A stretch of 64,000 nt of DNA from Macrothele yani (GCA_039090855.1 CM076997.1:163772709-163836708); one strand, 5' to 3'; shown: positions 1 through 11,573, counted from the first letter of the stretch. A program made the numbers and translations. Notes: generated by a model not told the origin, from the sequence alone.

Positions 1-247
1 TCGCTAAACATGAAAGCCGGTTGCTTCGACTAGCGAATCCTGTGATGGTTAAATTCAAATTGATCGGAAACTTGAAACTTGGTCGTTCTGGGTTGTGTAG
101 TGGTTAGCATACCTAGGCGTTTTCTGGGAGACGCGGGTTCGAGTCCCGCTCCAGGACGATGAAGATTTTCAAGTTTTCAAATATTATCTGACTTACCATC
201 CTTGTCACATTTACGCCAAAAATCGGATTGTCATCTTCAAAATTTGT
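1..247 (+). mobile_element. tRNA-derived SINE, family A, copy 1
   Basis: The copy carries an internal RNA polymerase III promoter: a box-A-like TAGTGGTTAGC at 98-108 and an exact box B GGTTCGAGTCC at 136-146, spaced as in a tRNA. The tail (from about 160) ends in a CATCTTCAAAATTTG motif. Two more copies lie on the - strand at 52361-52570 and 52860-53135, which shows it is a dispersed family and not a tRNA gene. It abuts the 3' end of the broken hAT transposase, so its insertion may have cut that gene. It may extend past the window's left edge. Confidence 0.75.
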
Positions 248-1669
248 CAATATATTTGGCTAAATTGCTATTATCCGCAGCACATTCACTCTGCTCTTTC
301 AAGTGTGGAAATTGAGTCAAATCCTCATTTTCTAACTGAGAGATGAACAGTTTTAATTTCATTTTAAATGAACTGATGCTGTTGACTAAGCTAGAAAATA
401 ATTTATTCTTGCCTTGTAGTTTTAAATTTATATCATTGAGATGGCTAGTAACGTCAACTAAAAATGCCAAATCAAATAGCCAGTTGTTGTCCAATAGTAG
501 GGTTCTTTCTTCAGGTAGTTCATTTTTCTGTTCTAAAAATTAGAAACAGCATTTTTCAATTTCCGAAATCTACTCAGAACCTGTCCTTCAGAACGCCAGC
601 GTATCTCACAATGAAGGACTGGTTCACCGTATTCCAAATCTAACAATTGACAGTATTCTCTGAATTCTCGTCTGTGTAATGCTCTTGCTCTAATTTTATT
701 CACACATTTCACAACCGGTAGCATAACATGCTGCATATTTAAAGTTTTCCCACACACAGTTGCTCTTGGTGTATAATGCAGTGATATTTAAATACAGGAC
801 GGTTTAAAAATGTTCTAGCAAAGTTGTAGTGCCGTTGACTTTACCTATCATTGACGGCTCTCCGTCCGTACACACACTGATGAGTTTTCTATAATCTAAT
901 TTTAGATTTTCTAGGCATGATTTTACTTTTTCAAATATGTCTGATCCTCTCGTTTTACCATGCAATGAATCCAGACTGGCACGTTCTTCAAAGACATGAA
1001 AATTATCATCAATTCCTCTTATAAAAATGGTTAACTGGGCAACATCACATGTGTCCGTTGATTCATCCAAAGCTAGAGAACAGAAAGTACAAGAATGGAC
1101 AAGGTGTTCCAGTTGCTGAGATACATCCTGAGAGAATTCCTCGATACGTCTCGTAACTCTCTGCCTTGATATAGCAATTTCGTCTGCTTTCCTTTCAATA
1201 CCTTTATTACCAAGATGGCGTGCAAATATTTGGAGACAAGGCTTCACAATTTCTTCCCCGTCAGAAAAAGGTTTCTTTTTTTCGCCAATGCTAAAGCAAT
1301 TTCATATGACGTTTCTGTCATCGCCAAGTCTTCACAACTTACTTTAGCAAATATATTTTGTCTTCTTCGGATTTCTTCCTTTTTCTTAGTCACATATTCT
1401 TTTCGTAACTCAGACCCAAAAACAAGCTTCATTTTTTCTTCTATGTTTGTCTGATGCTCTGTTTTATAGTGTCTATTGTGTTTTATAGTGTCTATTATGT
1501 GTCTCTGTTTTATGTGTTCACAAACAATGCAAAACGGTTTTCCTGATGGACTTGCTATAAATAACAACTCATTTCCCCACTGTTCTTTAAATTCACATTT
1601 ACTATCACTTTCTGCGCTTCTTTTGCTCTGTGATGGATAAAAAGAATTAAAAACAATGGAAAAATACAA
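248..1669 (-). pseudogene. hAT-superfamily transposase, GTF2IRD2/ZBED-like, truncated and frameshifted
   Basis: Four open segments read right to left: 1669-1244, 1247-804, 757-533 and 494-237. The first has a BED-type zinc finger pattern (C-x2-C, then paired His around residues 75-85). The second has the hAT catalytic-type ALDESTD motif (residues 59-65) and a later CTDGEPSM motif. The third and fourth resemble the conserved middle of the GTF2I-repeat/ZBED5-like hAT proteins (IRARALHRREFREY; WLFDLAFLVDVTSHLN; LKLQGKN). The C-terminal dimerisation domain is absent: the frame ends where SINE A begins. Frameshifts and stops separate the segments, so it is not functional. The family assignment rests on motif recall; the hAT superfamily call is firm, the subfamily less so. 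Confidence 0.75.
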
Positions 1670-2128
1670 AACTCTAAAAATTTAAATGTTGAAAAAGAAC
1701 AAATAGATTACAAGTACATACGTCGTTTCTCACAGTCACATAATATCAATTATCTGGGATGTGAATTCTATGTTCGTGTTAAGAAACAGTAGTAGCGCTC
1801 TTCTTCGACAAACGTCATATATATTTATTCTTGAATCTGTCTTTCAATTACTCTCAATACAAAAACCACGCTAGTACACTCAATAAAAAGATTTCGCAAA
1901 AACCCTGCTTCAAACTCCACGCCACGATGGCTCACTCAGTTTCTTCTCCTAGAGGGCGCAGCACTCGTGGGAAAAAGCGCTCTGAAGTAATGTTTCTTAG
2001 CGATGTTTACTGGAGACCTGCCAAGGTCAGCCACCCACAGCACGGCATGGAGTTTGAAGCAGAGTTTTTGCGTGAGCGTTTTAATGGGTGAATTGCACCG
2101 TTTTCAATCGTACCACATCTCACTCACG

Positions 2129-2131
<3 letters not shown>
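1670..2131. other. unassigned intergenic/intronic DNA
   Basis: A + strand open frame at 1831-2091 (86 codons) has no motif I recognise, and its second half overlaps another frame. I see no splice-flanked exon, SINE promoter or inverted repeat. Confidence 0.4.
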
Positions 2132-2179
<48 letters not shown>

Positions 2180-2200
2180 ATACACACACACACACACACT
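2132..2200. repeat. (TC)n followed by (CA)n microsatellite
   Basis: About 45 bp of uninterrupted TC dinucleotides pass through TTATATA into about 20 bp of CA dinucleotides. A compound simple repeat likely to vary in length between individuals. Confidence 0.95.
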
Positions 2201-2669
2201 GTTCACATCCTTCAATTGTAAACTGTAAAAAAATCGGCTGAACTGATGAATAAGAAGGCTGTATGAATTGAACTGAGAGCACTCAGGTGTTGAAAATGTG
2301 AAGATGGATAAATTCAGTTATGGCGCCTACTTCAAAAGAATAAGTAGGCGCAAGGATGCAATGCGCCACTTATAATCATCCAATGCGCCACGGTTTGGTT
2401 GGTTGGTTGGTTTGTTAGTTTTTATGGCGCAAGGGCTATGTCTGGCCAACGAGCGCCAAACACAAGACAAGACAAGACACAGGACAGACAAACAGTAATA
2501 AAAATATGGTAGAAAACTTAAAATCTGGCTGATTAAGTAAAAGTGAAAAATGAGAGTGATGGAAGGGCTAAAAGACAATGAAGCAAACAGCATTAAAAAC
2601 ATGATACAATGTTTAAATTTCGGTTGATTCATTAAAACTGAAAAATGAGGATGATGGAAGAGCTAAAAT

Positions 2670-3926
2670 CTAAATGCGTTTAAAAAAGTCAATTTCTTTT
2701 AAAAAGGAAAACACAGCGACAGTATCGCAGTGGTCATCCAGGACCCGCTGCAGAGTAGCGGCGTCCTCGGTCAACAAATGAGAATGAAAATAGTGAAAAC
2801 GTACACCACGAAAACGACCACAGCTACACAAAAGATCAATGACAGTGAGTCGGCAATTGCACGTCTCACACATCGGCGCAGTGTCGCCACACAGCAAAAA
2901 GCGGTGAGTGAAACGACAATGCCCAATGCGGAGACGCGCAAGCACCACTTCCTCCCTACGGTTCCGACGATATGATGATTTCCAGACTTCAAGATTAGGT
3001 TTAATACGATGCAGTTTATTTTCCACCTCTTGGTCTCACAGACCCTGCCACGTTCGGTTGATATGATCACGAACAAGAAATCGAAAATCGCGATGAAAGA
3101 GTGGTAAGGGTGTGACGACCAAAGAGGAAGCAGATCTAGCGGCCGCATCAGCGCACTCGTTACCCGAGATTCCAACATGCCCAGGAATCCAGAAGAATTG
3201 AATCTGGACACCTGCTTCGAGCAAGGAACGAAGAAGCCTTCGTACGTTCAAAAGAAAAGGATGATTACAATAGTCCAGCGATGACAAAGACTGCAGGACA
3301 CTTAAGGAATCCGTATAGACCACAGCCCTATGATGAGAACTCGACTGAACATGAAGAAGTGCAAGATACACAGCATGCATCTCCGCCGAAAACACCGTGG
3401 CCTCAGCTGGAATCCGCGCTACTGACACGTCATCAACACAGACAGCTGCGGATCCAACGACTCCATGCATCTTGGAGCCACCAGTGAAAATCGGAGTGTA
3501 TTCAGTTTTGAGGGCACGGTGCTCGGCGAAGAGCTGCTGGTACACTGACGCAGGGGTTGAGGATTTGTCGAAAGACGTAAAGGTGGTATCAACCATGACA
3601 CCAAGTGGGTGCCATGGAGGATCCCCAAAGCCCCTGGTCGCTGCAACAAGCGACAAGTCGAGCCCTGCATCACGAGCTACGGCCGCCATACGAAGACCGA
3701 AGGTTGGAATGCACGAGGGCCGGTTCTCAAATAAACGAGCATGCTGAGGATGGAAATCCTTGACCTTGGTGTTGGTGTTAGTGTTAGCGTTTTTGCCAGA
3801 AGAAGTGGCCTGAGTTCCCTTGCTGGTGTTGGAGTGAGTCTGCTTCGGTGAAGTAGTGGGTGCCGCTTTCAGACCCCTGGCTCGCGACTGGAGTGCCTCC
3901 AGTCCGGCTGCGATGATTTCCTCCAC
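2670..3926 (-). pseudogene. ORF2 remnant: RNase H domain plus C-terminal zinc-like tail
   Basis: The frame 3926-3036 begins with the end of ORF1 (about residues 1-55, a low-complexity Ser/Thr/Asn stretch) and continues with ORF2 sequence. The RNase H core is clear: IFTGGSK (residues 146-152), SAEMHAVYLAL with Glu182, VVYTDSLSVL with Asp206, and WIPGHVGISGN followed by ADAAA with Asp260. The first catalytic Asp of the YTDGS motif is Gly149 here, so the nuclease should be dead. A shifted frame, 3026-2670, continues with the tail typical of this clade (THRFLLCGD, MCETCNC, LLCSCGRF). The deletion of endonuclease and RT, the D-to-G change and the frameshift all mark it as inactive. Confidence 0.75.
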
Positions 3927-4814
3927 AATAATGAATGGACATTTGGGGGGATCTGAATGTCGGTCTGAATGGCAACCGTAGATTTGGCAACCACCACTGA
4001 AGCGTATGATCGCCGATCAGATGTAACAGGAACCACTCTTCTTCTGGCCTCAGGATAGGAAATATTTTCCACCGTTTTGAGCCTTTGGATTTCCTTCTCT
4101 TCCTTCCACTTGGGACATTCTTTGGCTGATGCGGCCTCGGCCACACATTCTGAAAGTAGATGCTCTGTGGCACCACAGCGTCCACACCTAGGGGTACTCC
4201 TACATGACTGCTGAGAGTGGCCGTACGACTGGCACCTAACACATATCAACGGGTTAGGAATGTTCGGGCGTACCTCGAGGTGGGAGATACCCTGCCTTGA
4301 TGGATGTAGGCACGGAAGGTCAGTTGAAAGTCAAGATAATGTTCCAGGATGGGACAAACTGCCCATTCCTCCTGAAAGAAATGCGTCGCACACCCGTAAC
4401 AAGTTGGCTCCTCAGTTCTTCGAGAAGTTAATCCTCAGTGCAATCAATAAGATCCCGAGAGGAGACAACACCTCGAGATGAATTTAGGTAACCGTGTGGG
4501 GTTATTTTGACCGGAGTCTCAAGCAGCATGCTGGTGTTGATACGTGTGGAACTGTAGGCCAGAGTAGACATCTCAACAAGAAGATCTCCAGACTGGAGCT
4601 TCTTGACGCTCTTAGGAGAGCTTGCGATTGATTGCAGTGCTTTATGGATCCAAAATGGACTTTTGGCACTCAAAGGCTTAGAAGGGTCCAATGAGTGCAC
4701 AAAAAAGAATCTAGCATTGGAAACATCAGCGACAAATGTTTTGGCGGAAGGACCTGAACATTCCTCCATACCTCTTTTAGTTTTGGGTTCCTGGGAAATT
4801 TTATTGTCTGCCAT
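3869..4814 (-). pseudogene. ORF1 (gag-like) nucleic-acid-binding protein, frameshifted
   Basis: The start ATG is at 4814-4812 (MADNKISQ). The first frame runs to 4428 and has the pre-zinc-finger region of arthropod jockey ORF1 proteins (FFVHSLD, SPKSVKKLQSGDLLVE, PVKITPHGYLNSSRGVV). The second frame (to 3869) contains two CCHC knuckles: CVRCQSYGHSQQSC and CGRCGATEHLLSEC. Such proteins package the retrotransposon RNA. A frameshift near 4430-4400 splits the gene, and a second near 3926 passes into the ORF2 remnant. Long antisense open frames over this interval are shadows. Confidence 0.75.
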
Positions 4815-5439
4815 GAAAAAAATAAAGGATTCATCCACCGACTTCCCCACCCACAATCGAGCCCAACAAGGGAGAACCGGAGGTCCGCAAGCCCAAGTGG
4901 ACGCAGGACACGGCTCTAGGGATGGCAAGCGGATATAGCAAGTTGATAGGGCAGACAAGCGCTCGGCGAGCACCCAGAATTTCCCATGCCTGGGGAACAC
5001 CCCTTTGGCATGCCCACCCTATCCCCAGACTCACCCTGTCGTACGAGACGACAAGCCGTTAGAGGTCTGGGCTCCACTCGGCCACAGACCTCATTGACTA
5101 GGAGTGGGTTAGTTCCCAGCCTCCCGTTTAGGGTGAAACAGGGGGCAAAGAGGAGTGTTGGCAACTGGCGACAACAACACCCAGGCCTCCAGAAACCTCA
5201 GCCTCCAGCATCCCCTTTTCCACCTTACGGGTCACCGCACACGGCAAACGTGCAGGTAGGTCTAGCTAACCAGCACGGAAGAACAAAGAAAGGAACATGA
5301 AATGGAGAAGACAGGATAGAAAACGAGAAACTAAAATCCAGAGCTGGCGCATAATCACAACCTCAACAGCCTACAACTGAGGCGGGTTCGTGTCAAGTGA
5401 AAAAACAAAAAACATAAAAATGTGAAAATCATCACATAT

Positions 5440-5640
5440 AGTACATGTCGGCTCGGGTCGTGGGGACGCTATCCCCCAACAGCTGGTTGAACAGCTGTCC
5501 CTTCGGTGATGTAATCGTACAAGACGAAAAAGAAAGATGTTCCGTCACAAGGTCAGCTCGGGCCGTGGGTGCGCCGCTCCCCAAATAACCGGAAAACTGG
5601 TTATCCCCGTGCGTGGACCACGGTTTGGCCACCCCTGCTA
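5440..5640 (-). promoter_or_regulatory. 5' UTR direct repeats with small hairpins (retrotransposon leader)
   Basis: Two related units start at 5447 and 5552 (period 105 bp), each with GTCRGCTCGGGYCGTGGG followed by a short palindrome (CAGCTGGTTGAACAGCTG; AACCGGAAAACTGGTT). Tandem 5' monomers often serve as internal promoters in non-LTR elements; that role is inferred, and no core promoter element was identified. Confidence 0.4.
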
Positions 5641-5651
5641 TAGACCATATA

Positions 5652-7584
5652 CAGGATTCAAAAGAAACTCCTTATTCAGTGCAATAATTGCCGAAGGAAG
5701 GGTCCGAGTGGTACACAAGTTAGGTCTATGTATAGAAAAGGGACAATGGCCAATCGAATAAAAGTGACTGGTGCGTCCCTAGCGGCAAAGGTAAGAAGTT
5801 AGGGAACCTAACTCGCGAACAACGCGAGATAGAAACAAAATTCCAATTTCAATGTTGTAGCGCATCGTCTAATTAGTAGAAAACGACATACAATGCGCAC
5901 GAATTATGTACATGGACTGTTCAAAATGCTGATAAAATGCACGCGGTCGCTGGGTGGTTAGCAATGCAAAATGCCGGGCCACGATGGAGAAAGATTCAAA
6001 TGCGTATGCAAATATTAATAGTGGCGTAGAAACTACTATTAATTTATTTATCGTCGGTGAGATAAAATACCGATGCTGGGGATTTGAACGTCAGTCAAGT
6101 TACACGTTGCAAACACTGATGGCGTGCTACTCGAACGCTGAGTACTGTGAAATGGTCATGCGTTATGGCGAATGTCATCGCAATGTCCACGAAGATGCAA
6201 GGCGGTATGCCGAGCGTGTTCCGACTGGTCAACATCCAACTGCAGCGATTATTAACGACTGTGTTTGCCCCCTACGAGAGACCGGAAGCATACAGGAACC
6301 TCCGCGATCGGGCAGAACTACGGGTTTCGGTGTTACAGTGCATCCTGAGGCTGTCCTGGGATATGTCCTTGCCAATCCCAACATTAGTACCACAGCAGTC
6401 GCCGAAGCATGCGGATTGACAGCACAACGTGTTTGGCAAATCCTGAACGAGCCTGGGGCTCACCCGTACCACGTTTAGCTAGTGCAAGGTTCGATGGATG
6501 GAGACCAGGGAAGGCGTTTTGATTTCTGCAAATTTGTACATAACACGTTGTAGGTTAATCCAAACCACTTGGCTGATATCTTGTGGACAGATGAGCCCGT
6601 TTTACACGGGACGGAATAGTCAATCACCATAGCACCCATTACTGGGCTCTGAGCAACCCATCTATGGGACGAGCTGCTCAACATCAAGTTGAGCAACTAA
6701 CGTTTGGTGCGGTATTTGGCGAAACACGCTAGTTGGACCCATTTTCTATGATGGGACATTAACAGGTCAGCGGTACCTTCAGCTCTTACGGGGCCCCTTC
6801 AGATATCAGCTGCGCATGTGGTACCAACATGATGGTGCACCACCTAACATGGCAGCCAACGTACGGAGTTTCCTGGCTGAAACATTCAGACACCAGATAA
6901 TTGGTTATGGCGGTATGGTAGAATGGCCTCCGCGGTTACTGGACTTAACACCTTTGGACTTCTTCCTGTGGGGTTACTTGAAGGAACAGGTGTATGCTAC
7001 AGGACATACTAGTCTGGAAGATTTAGGACACCGTATTGTGTGCGCCTGTAACACAGTGACACCTGCCCTGCTAGATAGTGTACGAGAAGCTATTCTTACA
7101 CGCCTTGAAATGTGCATTGTAGCCTATGGTGGTCACTTCGAACCGGATGAACATTAACTACGCGCAGATGTGCGTTGTGCCTGCAAGTAGGCATATCTGC
7201 TGTAAAGATTTTTTAGTATTATAAATAAGCTCGCACAGCTTCTGTTTCGTGTCATTATTTTTGTGTCTGTTTCATCCGCTTTACCGATTTCGAATGAACA
7301 GCATTTTGACCCGTCCATGTACATAATTCGTGCGCACCATATGTCATTTCCTACTCATTAGACGATGCGTTACAACTTTGTCATTTGGAATTATGTTTCT
7401 GTCTTGCGTTGCTCGCGAGTTAGGTTTTCCTAACTTTTTACCTTTGCCGCTAGGGGCGCTCCAATTGCTTTCATTCAATCGGCCATCGTCTCTTTCCTAT
7501 ACATAGACCTAAATAACTTGTGTACCACTCGGACTCTTTCTTCCGCAGTTATTGCCCTGAATAAGGACTTTCCTTTGAACCCTG
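5652..7584 (+). mobile_element. Tc1/mariner-superfamily element with ~270-bp TIRs and D41D spacing
   Basis: The ends are CAGGATTCAAAAG (left) and CTTTGAACCCTG (right), each bordered by a TA target site (5650-5651, 7585-7586). The inverted repeat continues inward for about 270 bp on each side (to about 5925 and from about 7310), with scattered mismatches. The 1,933-bp element holds one decayed transposase in the DUF4817 helix-turn-helix class. The second and third catalytic Asp are separated by 41 residues, as in rosa/Visitor (DD41D) elements. Long TIRs are unusual beside the 20-30 bp of ordinary mariners. Confidence 0.8.
6119..7157 (+). pseudogene. DD41D-type Tc1/mariner transposase, broken
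   Basis: The start ATG at 6119 gives MACYSNAEYCEMVMRYGECH, the conserved N-terminus of the DUF4817 class. A helix-turn-helix follows (ISTTAVAEACGLTAQRVWQ). A stop ends this frame at 6476. The middle is shifted but still shows DILWTDE, the first catalytic Asp. The last part is open again from 6816 to 7157 with WYQHDGAPPN (second Asp) and LDLTPLDFFLWGYLK (third Asp). Counting between the last two gives 41 residues. It would have cut and pasted the element through its TIRs; several stops and frameshifts make it inactive. Confidence 0.8.
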
Positions 7585-7769
7585 TATATTATAACATATT
7601 ATTTTTTGCCGTTGATGAAACACGAACCTACTTTTTCCTATTCCGGATCGGCTGTTCCCCAAACTGAACTACGCCGGCAGGCTTAAAACTTAAACATTGC
7701 CAATTTGATTTATACATCACCGCAGTAGTATGTTATCTAGGGTAATACCATGTACTTGAGAACAAATTG

Positions 7770-8520
7770 AAGGTTTCGATGAATCGAAACTTCGACAGTG
7801 TATGGGTTTTAATGATAATGAAAAGGCATTTAGATTCGGAAAAATCTTCAGCAGTTATTCAATATCTTGTGATATCAAAGATGCATACATTAATATCACT
7901 AAGGACATATACGGAAGTGCAAGTGCGATAGTTCGATTATTCCAGGTAACATAACGTACAAAAAATGGCAAAAGTACGTGGCAAGGTGACACCATATCCC
8001 CTAAGCTCTTTGCCATGTTGCAGAATGTCTTTGAATCATTACTTTTGGAGACAACGGATACATGGCATTGGAATTTGATTTAATCCACCTTTGGTTTGCT
8101 GATAACTTAGTCATTTTTGAAACAGCCCATCAGAGACACAGAGTATGAACCAGAAAATATCTGACTGCATGGTAGTGGGATTAAAAACGAACTTACAGAA
8201 AAAAAGTGGACAGAGCCTTTACAAAAACTGAACATTTAGAAGTTGATGCAAAAATTTTGAAAATACACAATGTCTACATTTGTATTGGACAACATGTATA
8301 GCAAGCGAGAGCCACATCGAGTAAGAATTAAATATGCGTGTAATAAGAGCATTAGGAAAGAATAGTTCGGTTTTCAAGAGCAATTTACCATTGTCTTAAA
8401 AGAAAAGTGTGTAATCAATGCATCGTTCCAGTTATCACTTATGGATCAGAAACAAGAACCTTAACGGTACTGAAGAGCCAAAAATCGTGGTATAGCAGTA
8501 TGCAAATTTTTAACTCGTCG
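7770..8520 (+). pseudogene. RTE-clade reverse transcriptase fragment
   Basis: Translation in several frames gives YIKLLKDIYGSASAIV-like sequence, then GVRQGDTISPKLFAML (the RT motif preceding the active-site loop), then the C-terminal block around CVINASFQLSL that matches VFDQCILPVLTYGAETWT in the RTE copy at 39660-40210. Many stops and frameshifts are present and both ends are missing. It is the same clade as the two RTE elements near 40 kb. Confidence 0.6.
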
Positions 8521-8989
8521 CATAAATGTTTCGACGCACGCCACGATTTTTATCAGTTGCCTGGTGTAATCTCGTAAGGTTGAACAACCGGCATTTGTAT
8601 TGTGGCAAGCTGACGTGAATTATCGGAGTTTGAACAAGTCATGGTGGTGGGAGCCAGAATGATAAGACATTCAGTCTCCAAAGTTGTGCAAACATTCAAC
8701 ATTCCTTGATCCACGGTGTCACGTGTCCACCGATATTCCTCATTGAAGGCATTACCACCACCGTGGACAGTGCAGTGGCCGACCACGGGTGTTGATTGAC
8801 CGTGCCCTGCGGCATCTGACCAGGATTGTCCATGATAACACACACGCGACACTGGCTCAAATAACATCCACATTCAATGCAGAAGGTACAAGAGACATAT
8901 CCATTAGTTTAGTGCAGCATAATTAAGCGTCCATGAGGTATGGGAGCAGATGCCCTTCCAAGTGTGCCTTTGTTAACACCACGACATCG
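8521..8989. other. unassigned DNA between RTE fragment and Tc1 relic
   Basis: A - strand open frame (8873-8553, 106 codons) has no recognised motif. The interval may include the decayed 5' half of the next Tc1 element, but no inverted end could be matched. Confidence 0.3.
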
Positions 8990-9657
8990 GACACAGTGCC
9001 TCACCTAGGCTCATGAACACAGTCATTGGGCCCTGAAAGATTGGAAACAGGTGGCATGGTCCGATTCGTCACGCTATCAGTTGTTACGATCTGATGGTAG
9101 GATTTGTGTGCGGCACAGACCCCATGACGTCATGGATCCAAGCTGTTAACTAAGCATTGTGAAAAGCTGGCGGTGATTCCATACATCGGTGGGGTGTCTT
9201 TATGTGGCACGGATTGTGACCTCTAGTCCTCCTAAGCACGTCATTAACCCACAATCGCTTTGCTGCTCCACTGGGTGAGTATTTGCAGCTCTTCACGGAC
9301 GTTATGTACACAAACAACGATGGGATTTTCGAAGAGGAAAATATACTATGTCATCGGGCCCAAGTTGTCCAAAATTGGTTCGAGGAGCATTCTGGACAAT
9401 CCCGACGGATGCCCCTCATGAACCCAATAGAGCACTTACGGTTCCTGGTGGAAAGGTCCATTCGCACCCAAGATCCTGCACCTAAACATACCAGGGAACT
9501 GGTGTCTGCTATTCAGATGGTATGGCTGAACATCTCTCCAAATGTTTTCCAGCCACTTGTGGAATCGATGACACGACGAAGTGCTGCACTTCGCCGGACT
9601 ATAGGAGGTCCTACACAATATTATAATAGGTACGTATCCCATGACTTTGGCACTTAA
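8990..9657 (+). pseudogene. Tc1-like transposase relic with internal deletion
   Basis: The last open segment (9283-9657) has CHRAQVVQNWFEEHSG, then NPIEHLRFLVERSIR and PLVESMTRRSAALRR, the typical Tc1 C-terminus ending with a GGPTQYY signature. The WPxxSPDL stretch before NPIEH is missing, so part of the catalytic core is deleted. Upstream, VRHRPHDVM-like pieces in other frames extend the similarity to about 8990. No TIR was recognised. Confidence 0.6.
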
Positions 9658-10559
9658 GTGTAAAGTAAATACCACGTGGTGGATAGCAACTTAAAAAGCA
9701 AGGAGGGATTCATGCTGAACGTAATCAAGAAAGATAGGACTCATTGATAAGGAAAATGACAAAAGTTCATTACATCATCAAGAAAGTGCAGACCCTAAAG
9801 TTGCAACGGGCTGAAAGTAAGTTATTACTAGACTGGTTACTGTTGAACAACTACATTACTAGACTGGGTACTGATTGAAAGGAAAAGACAGAGAAGGAGG
9901 TGACGTGGAAGTCTGACGGGAAAACTTTGAAAACGTGTAGGAATGACGTCAAAGACAATGGCTCAAAATTAGGGGTTGTCAAAGAGAAAGGCTCAAGATA
10001 AGGAGCAGTTGAAGAGAATTGGCGCGCTATTCATGGAGCAGTAGACTGGCAATTAAGAGTGACGATGATTCTATCCCATTTCATTATGCAGAAAATAGTA
10101 ATCGAAAGATCTGTATCCCAGGTAGAGCAACCTTGTACTTTAACGTAGGCTCAACCCTGAGCCACCGGCTTTCAGGAATAGAAGTCGGTGGCCAAGTGTT
10201 GGACCAACAGTAAATTGCAAACCTGTGCTACCTCGGATGTGTATTGGAATCAACAAACTTTACAGTGTTGAAAACGATTTAGTGTTGATTCATTTACACT
10301 TAACTTGCTGTTGAGAAGTCACTACCCGTGGAAAAGAAAAACCGGAGCGTTTTGTTTGAGAAACGCAGACTTTGTTTACAACGAGAGGAAGATAACAGCT
10401 TCTCAGTTTTAGTGCAGCTTTCTAACGTGCGAATTATACTGAGCGCTCACAAAATTTACGGCATCCTATTTACTGTAATGGTCAGTTCATTTCTCAGGAG
10501 AACGTCAGATACCCTCCTCATGGCATCGACTCTTCAAGGTGTGTTTGAAGTTGAGTGGA
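9658..10559. other. unassigned DNA with small direct repeats
   Basis: Two copies of ATTACTAGACTGG lie near 9827 and 9855, and two copies of a GTCAAAGA...GGCTCAA...TAAGG phrase near 9950-10005. Short open frames (10019-10213, 10328-10648) have no family signature. Confidence 0.35.
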
Positions 10560-10850
10560 GACCTTCAATGAAGCTGTTTGCATTTGATTTTATAGTTAAT
10601 GTGTGTGGAGGAGTGTTATGTTCAATGGACTCACTTGGAGTTCCATAACTTTCCACAGATGTTCAATTGGGTTGAAATGAGGATCGTTTGGGAACAATTG
10701 AGCTGTCAAATCGGCACTGGAGTCATCAAAACAATCCTACGGCAGGCGGTTTCGACGACAAGACCTATTATTGTCGTTGAAGACCCTAATCTCCTTCTGA
10801 GTGGTGGTACAACATTGTGAGATGTTCATTGTTTACAAACATTGCCTGGA
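10560..10850 (-). pseudogene. Tc1-like transposase scrap
   Basis: The - strand of about 10700-10600 reads QLFPNDPHFNPIEHLWKVME, the Tc1 block that carries the catalytic Glu. Only this core is convincing; ends and the rest of the gene are not recognisable. Confidence 0.45.
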
Positions 10851-11573
10851 AGTAAGTTATCCCCGACTCTAGGATGGGCCTAGTTCGTGATAACCATCCA
10901 TCCCGAATATCAAAAAATCCCCCACAGACGTGGACAGTCAGTCGCCTGTATAAGAAATTCATAACCTACAGCTGCTGATTTACGAAACGGACTTCCCGGT
11001 TGGTAGAATCGATTATACGTATATCTTGAGTCATCGGGTCAACACATTTGCTATTGCTCAATCCGCATATGAATGGCACCAGGAGAGTGGTAAAGGTTAA
11101 TGAACTTTTGTTAGAATTACGCATAAGCCATATGTTCTGGTAGCACATCCGTACCGGTGTGCAATGCATAGTCGCCCCGGATATTGCTTTCGATTAACCC
11201 TTATTGCGCTGGGCTCTGCACCAACTGCCATTCATGAGGCAACACACTCCTCGTTTCGTTTAGGAATCCGCCTTTCGCCACCCTCTTCAGCTGTGTAGAC
11301 GGATGGTTGTTCCACCAATTTGGCATTACCCCTGGTATAATATAACCACAGCTGCCCTCGAAAAAACCACAATCGTCTCCGCTTTCAAAAGGACGCACCA
11401 ATCTTTTGTGTGTCCTAGAAGTTTTCCTTTTGTAAACAATGATGAATATTTGCTTTTTGTCCACCACAACGATAACTTCCCTCTCAACCCAACCACCAAC
11501 GTCTAATATACCCCTCTTTAGCATAATGCTCCTCCCTCTTATAGTATCGGGTGTAACGCATTTTGTAAAGTGT
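10851..11573. other. unassigned DNA
   Basis: Overlapping open frames on both strands at 11200-11524 carry no recognised domain. No repeats or promoter motifs were noted. Confidence 0.3.

Larger units (their letters stand above)
2392..5640 (-). mobile_element. jockey-like non-LTR retrotransposon, internally deleted
   Basis: On the - strand the order is: 5' leader (5640-4815), ORF1 with CCHC knuckles, a C-terminal RNase H domain, a zinc-binding tail, a 3' UTR and a short AACC-type tail repeat (about 2392-2420). ORF1 runs straight into the RNase H part of ORF2, so the apurinic endonuclease and the reverse transcriptase (roughly 2 kb in this clade) are missing. The 3' UTR holds a 95-bp-spaced duplication (2519-2573 and 2614-2670). 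The element could not move without enzymes from a relative. Boundaries are approximate; the 5' end is taken where the next element begins. Confidence 0.7.

Noticed and set aside
98..146. tRNA gene
   Set aside because: Box A and box B are exact or near-exact, but the acceptor stems do not close and the same unit is dispersed with a SINE body. The same applies to 21416, 34811, 49262 and the - strand copies.
1831..2091. 86-codon + strand frame
   Set aside because: No motif, no regulatory context; followed directly by a microsatellite.
3397..3747. + strand open frame of 116 codons
   Set aside because: Antisense shadow of the RNase H/ORF1 remnant, which has recognisable motifs on the - strand.
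4986..5300. + strand open frame of 104 codons, Pro/Gln rich
   Set aside because: Lies in the leader of the jockey-like element; no family motif, overlapping frames on both strands.
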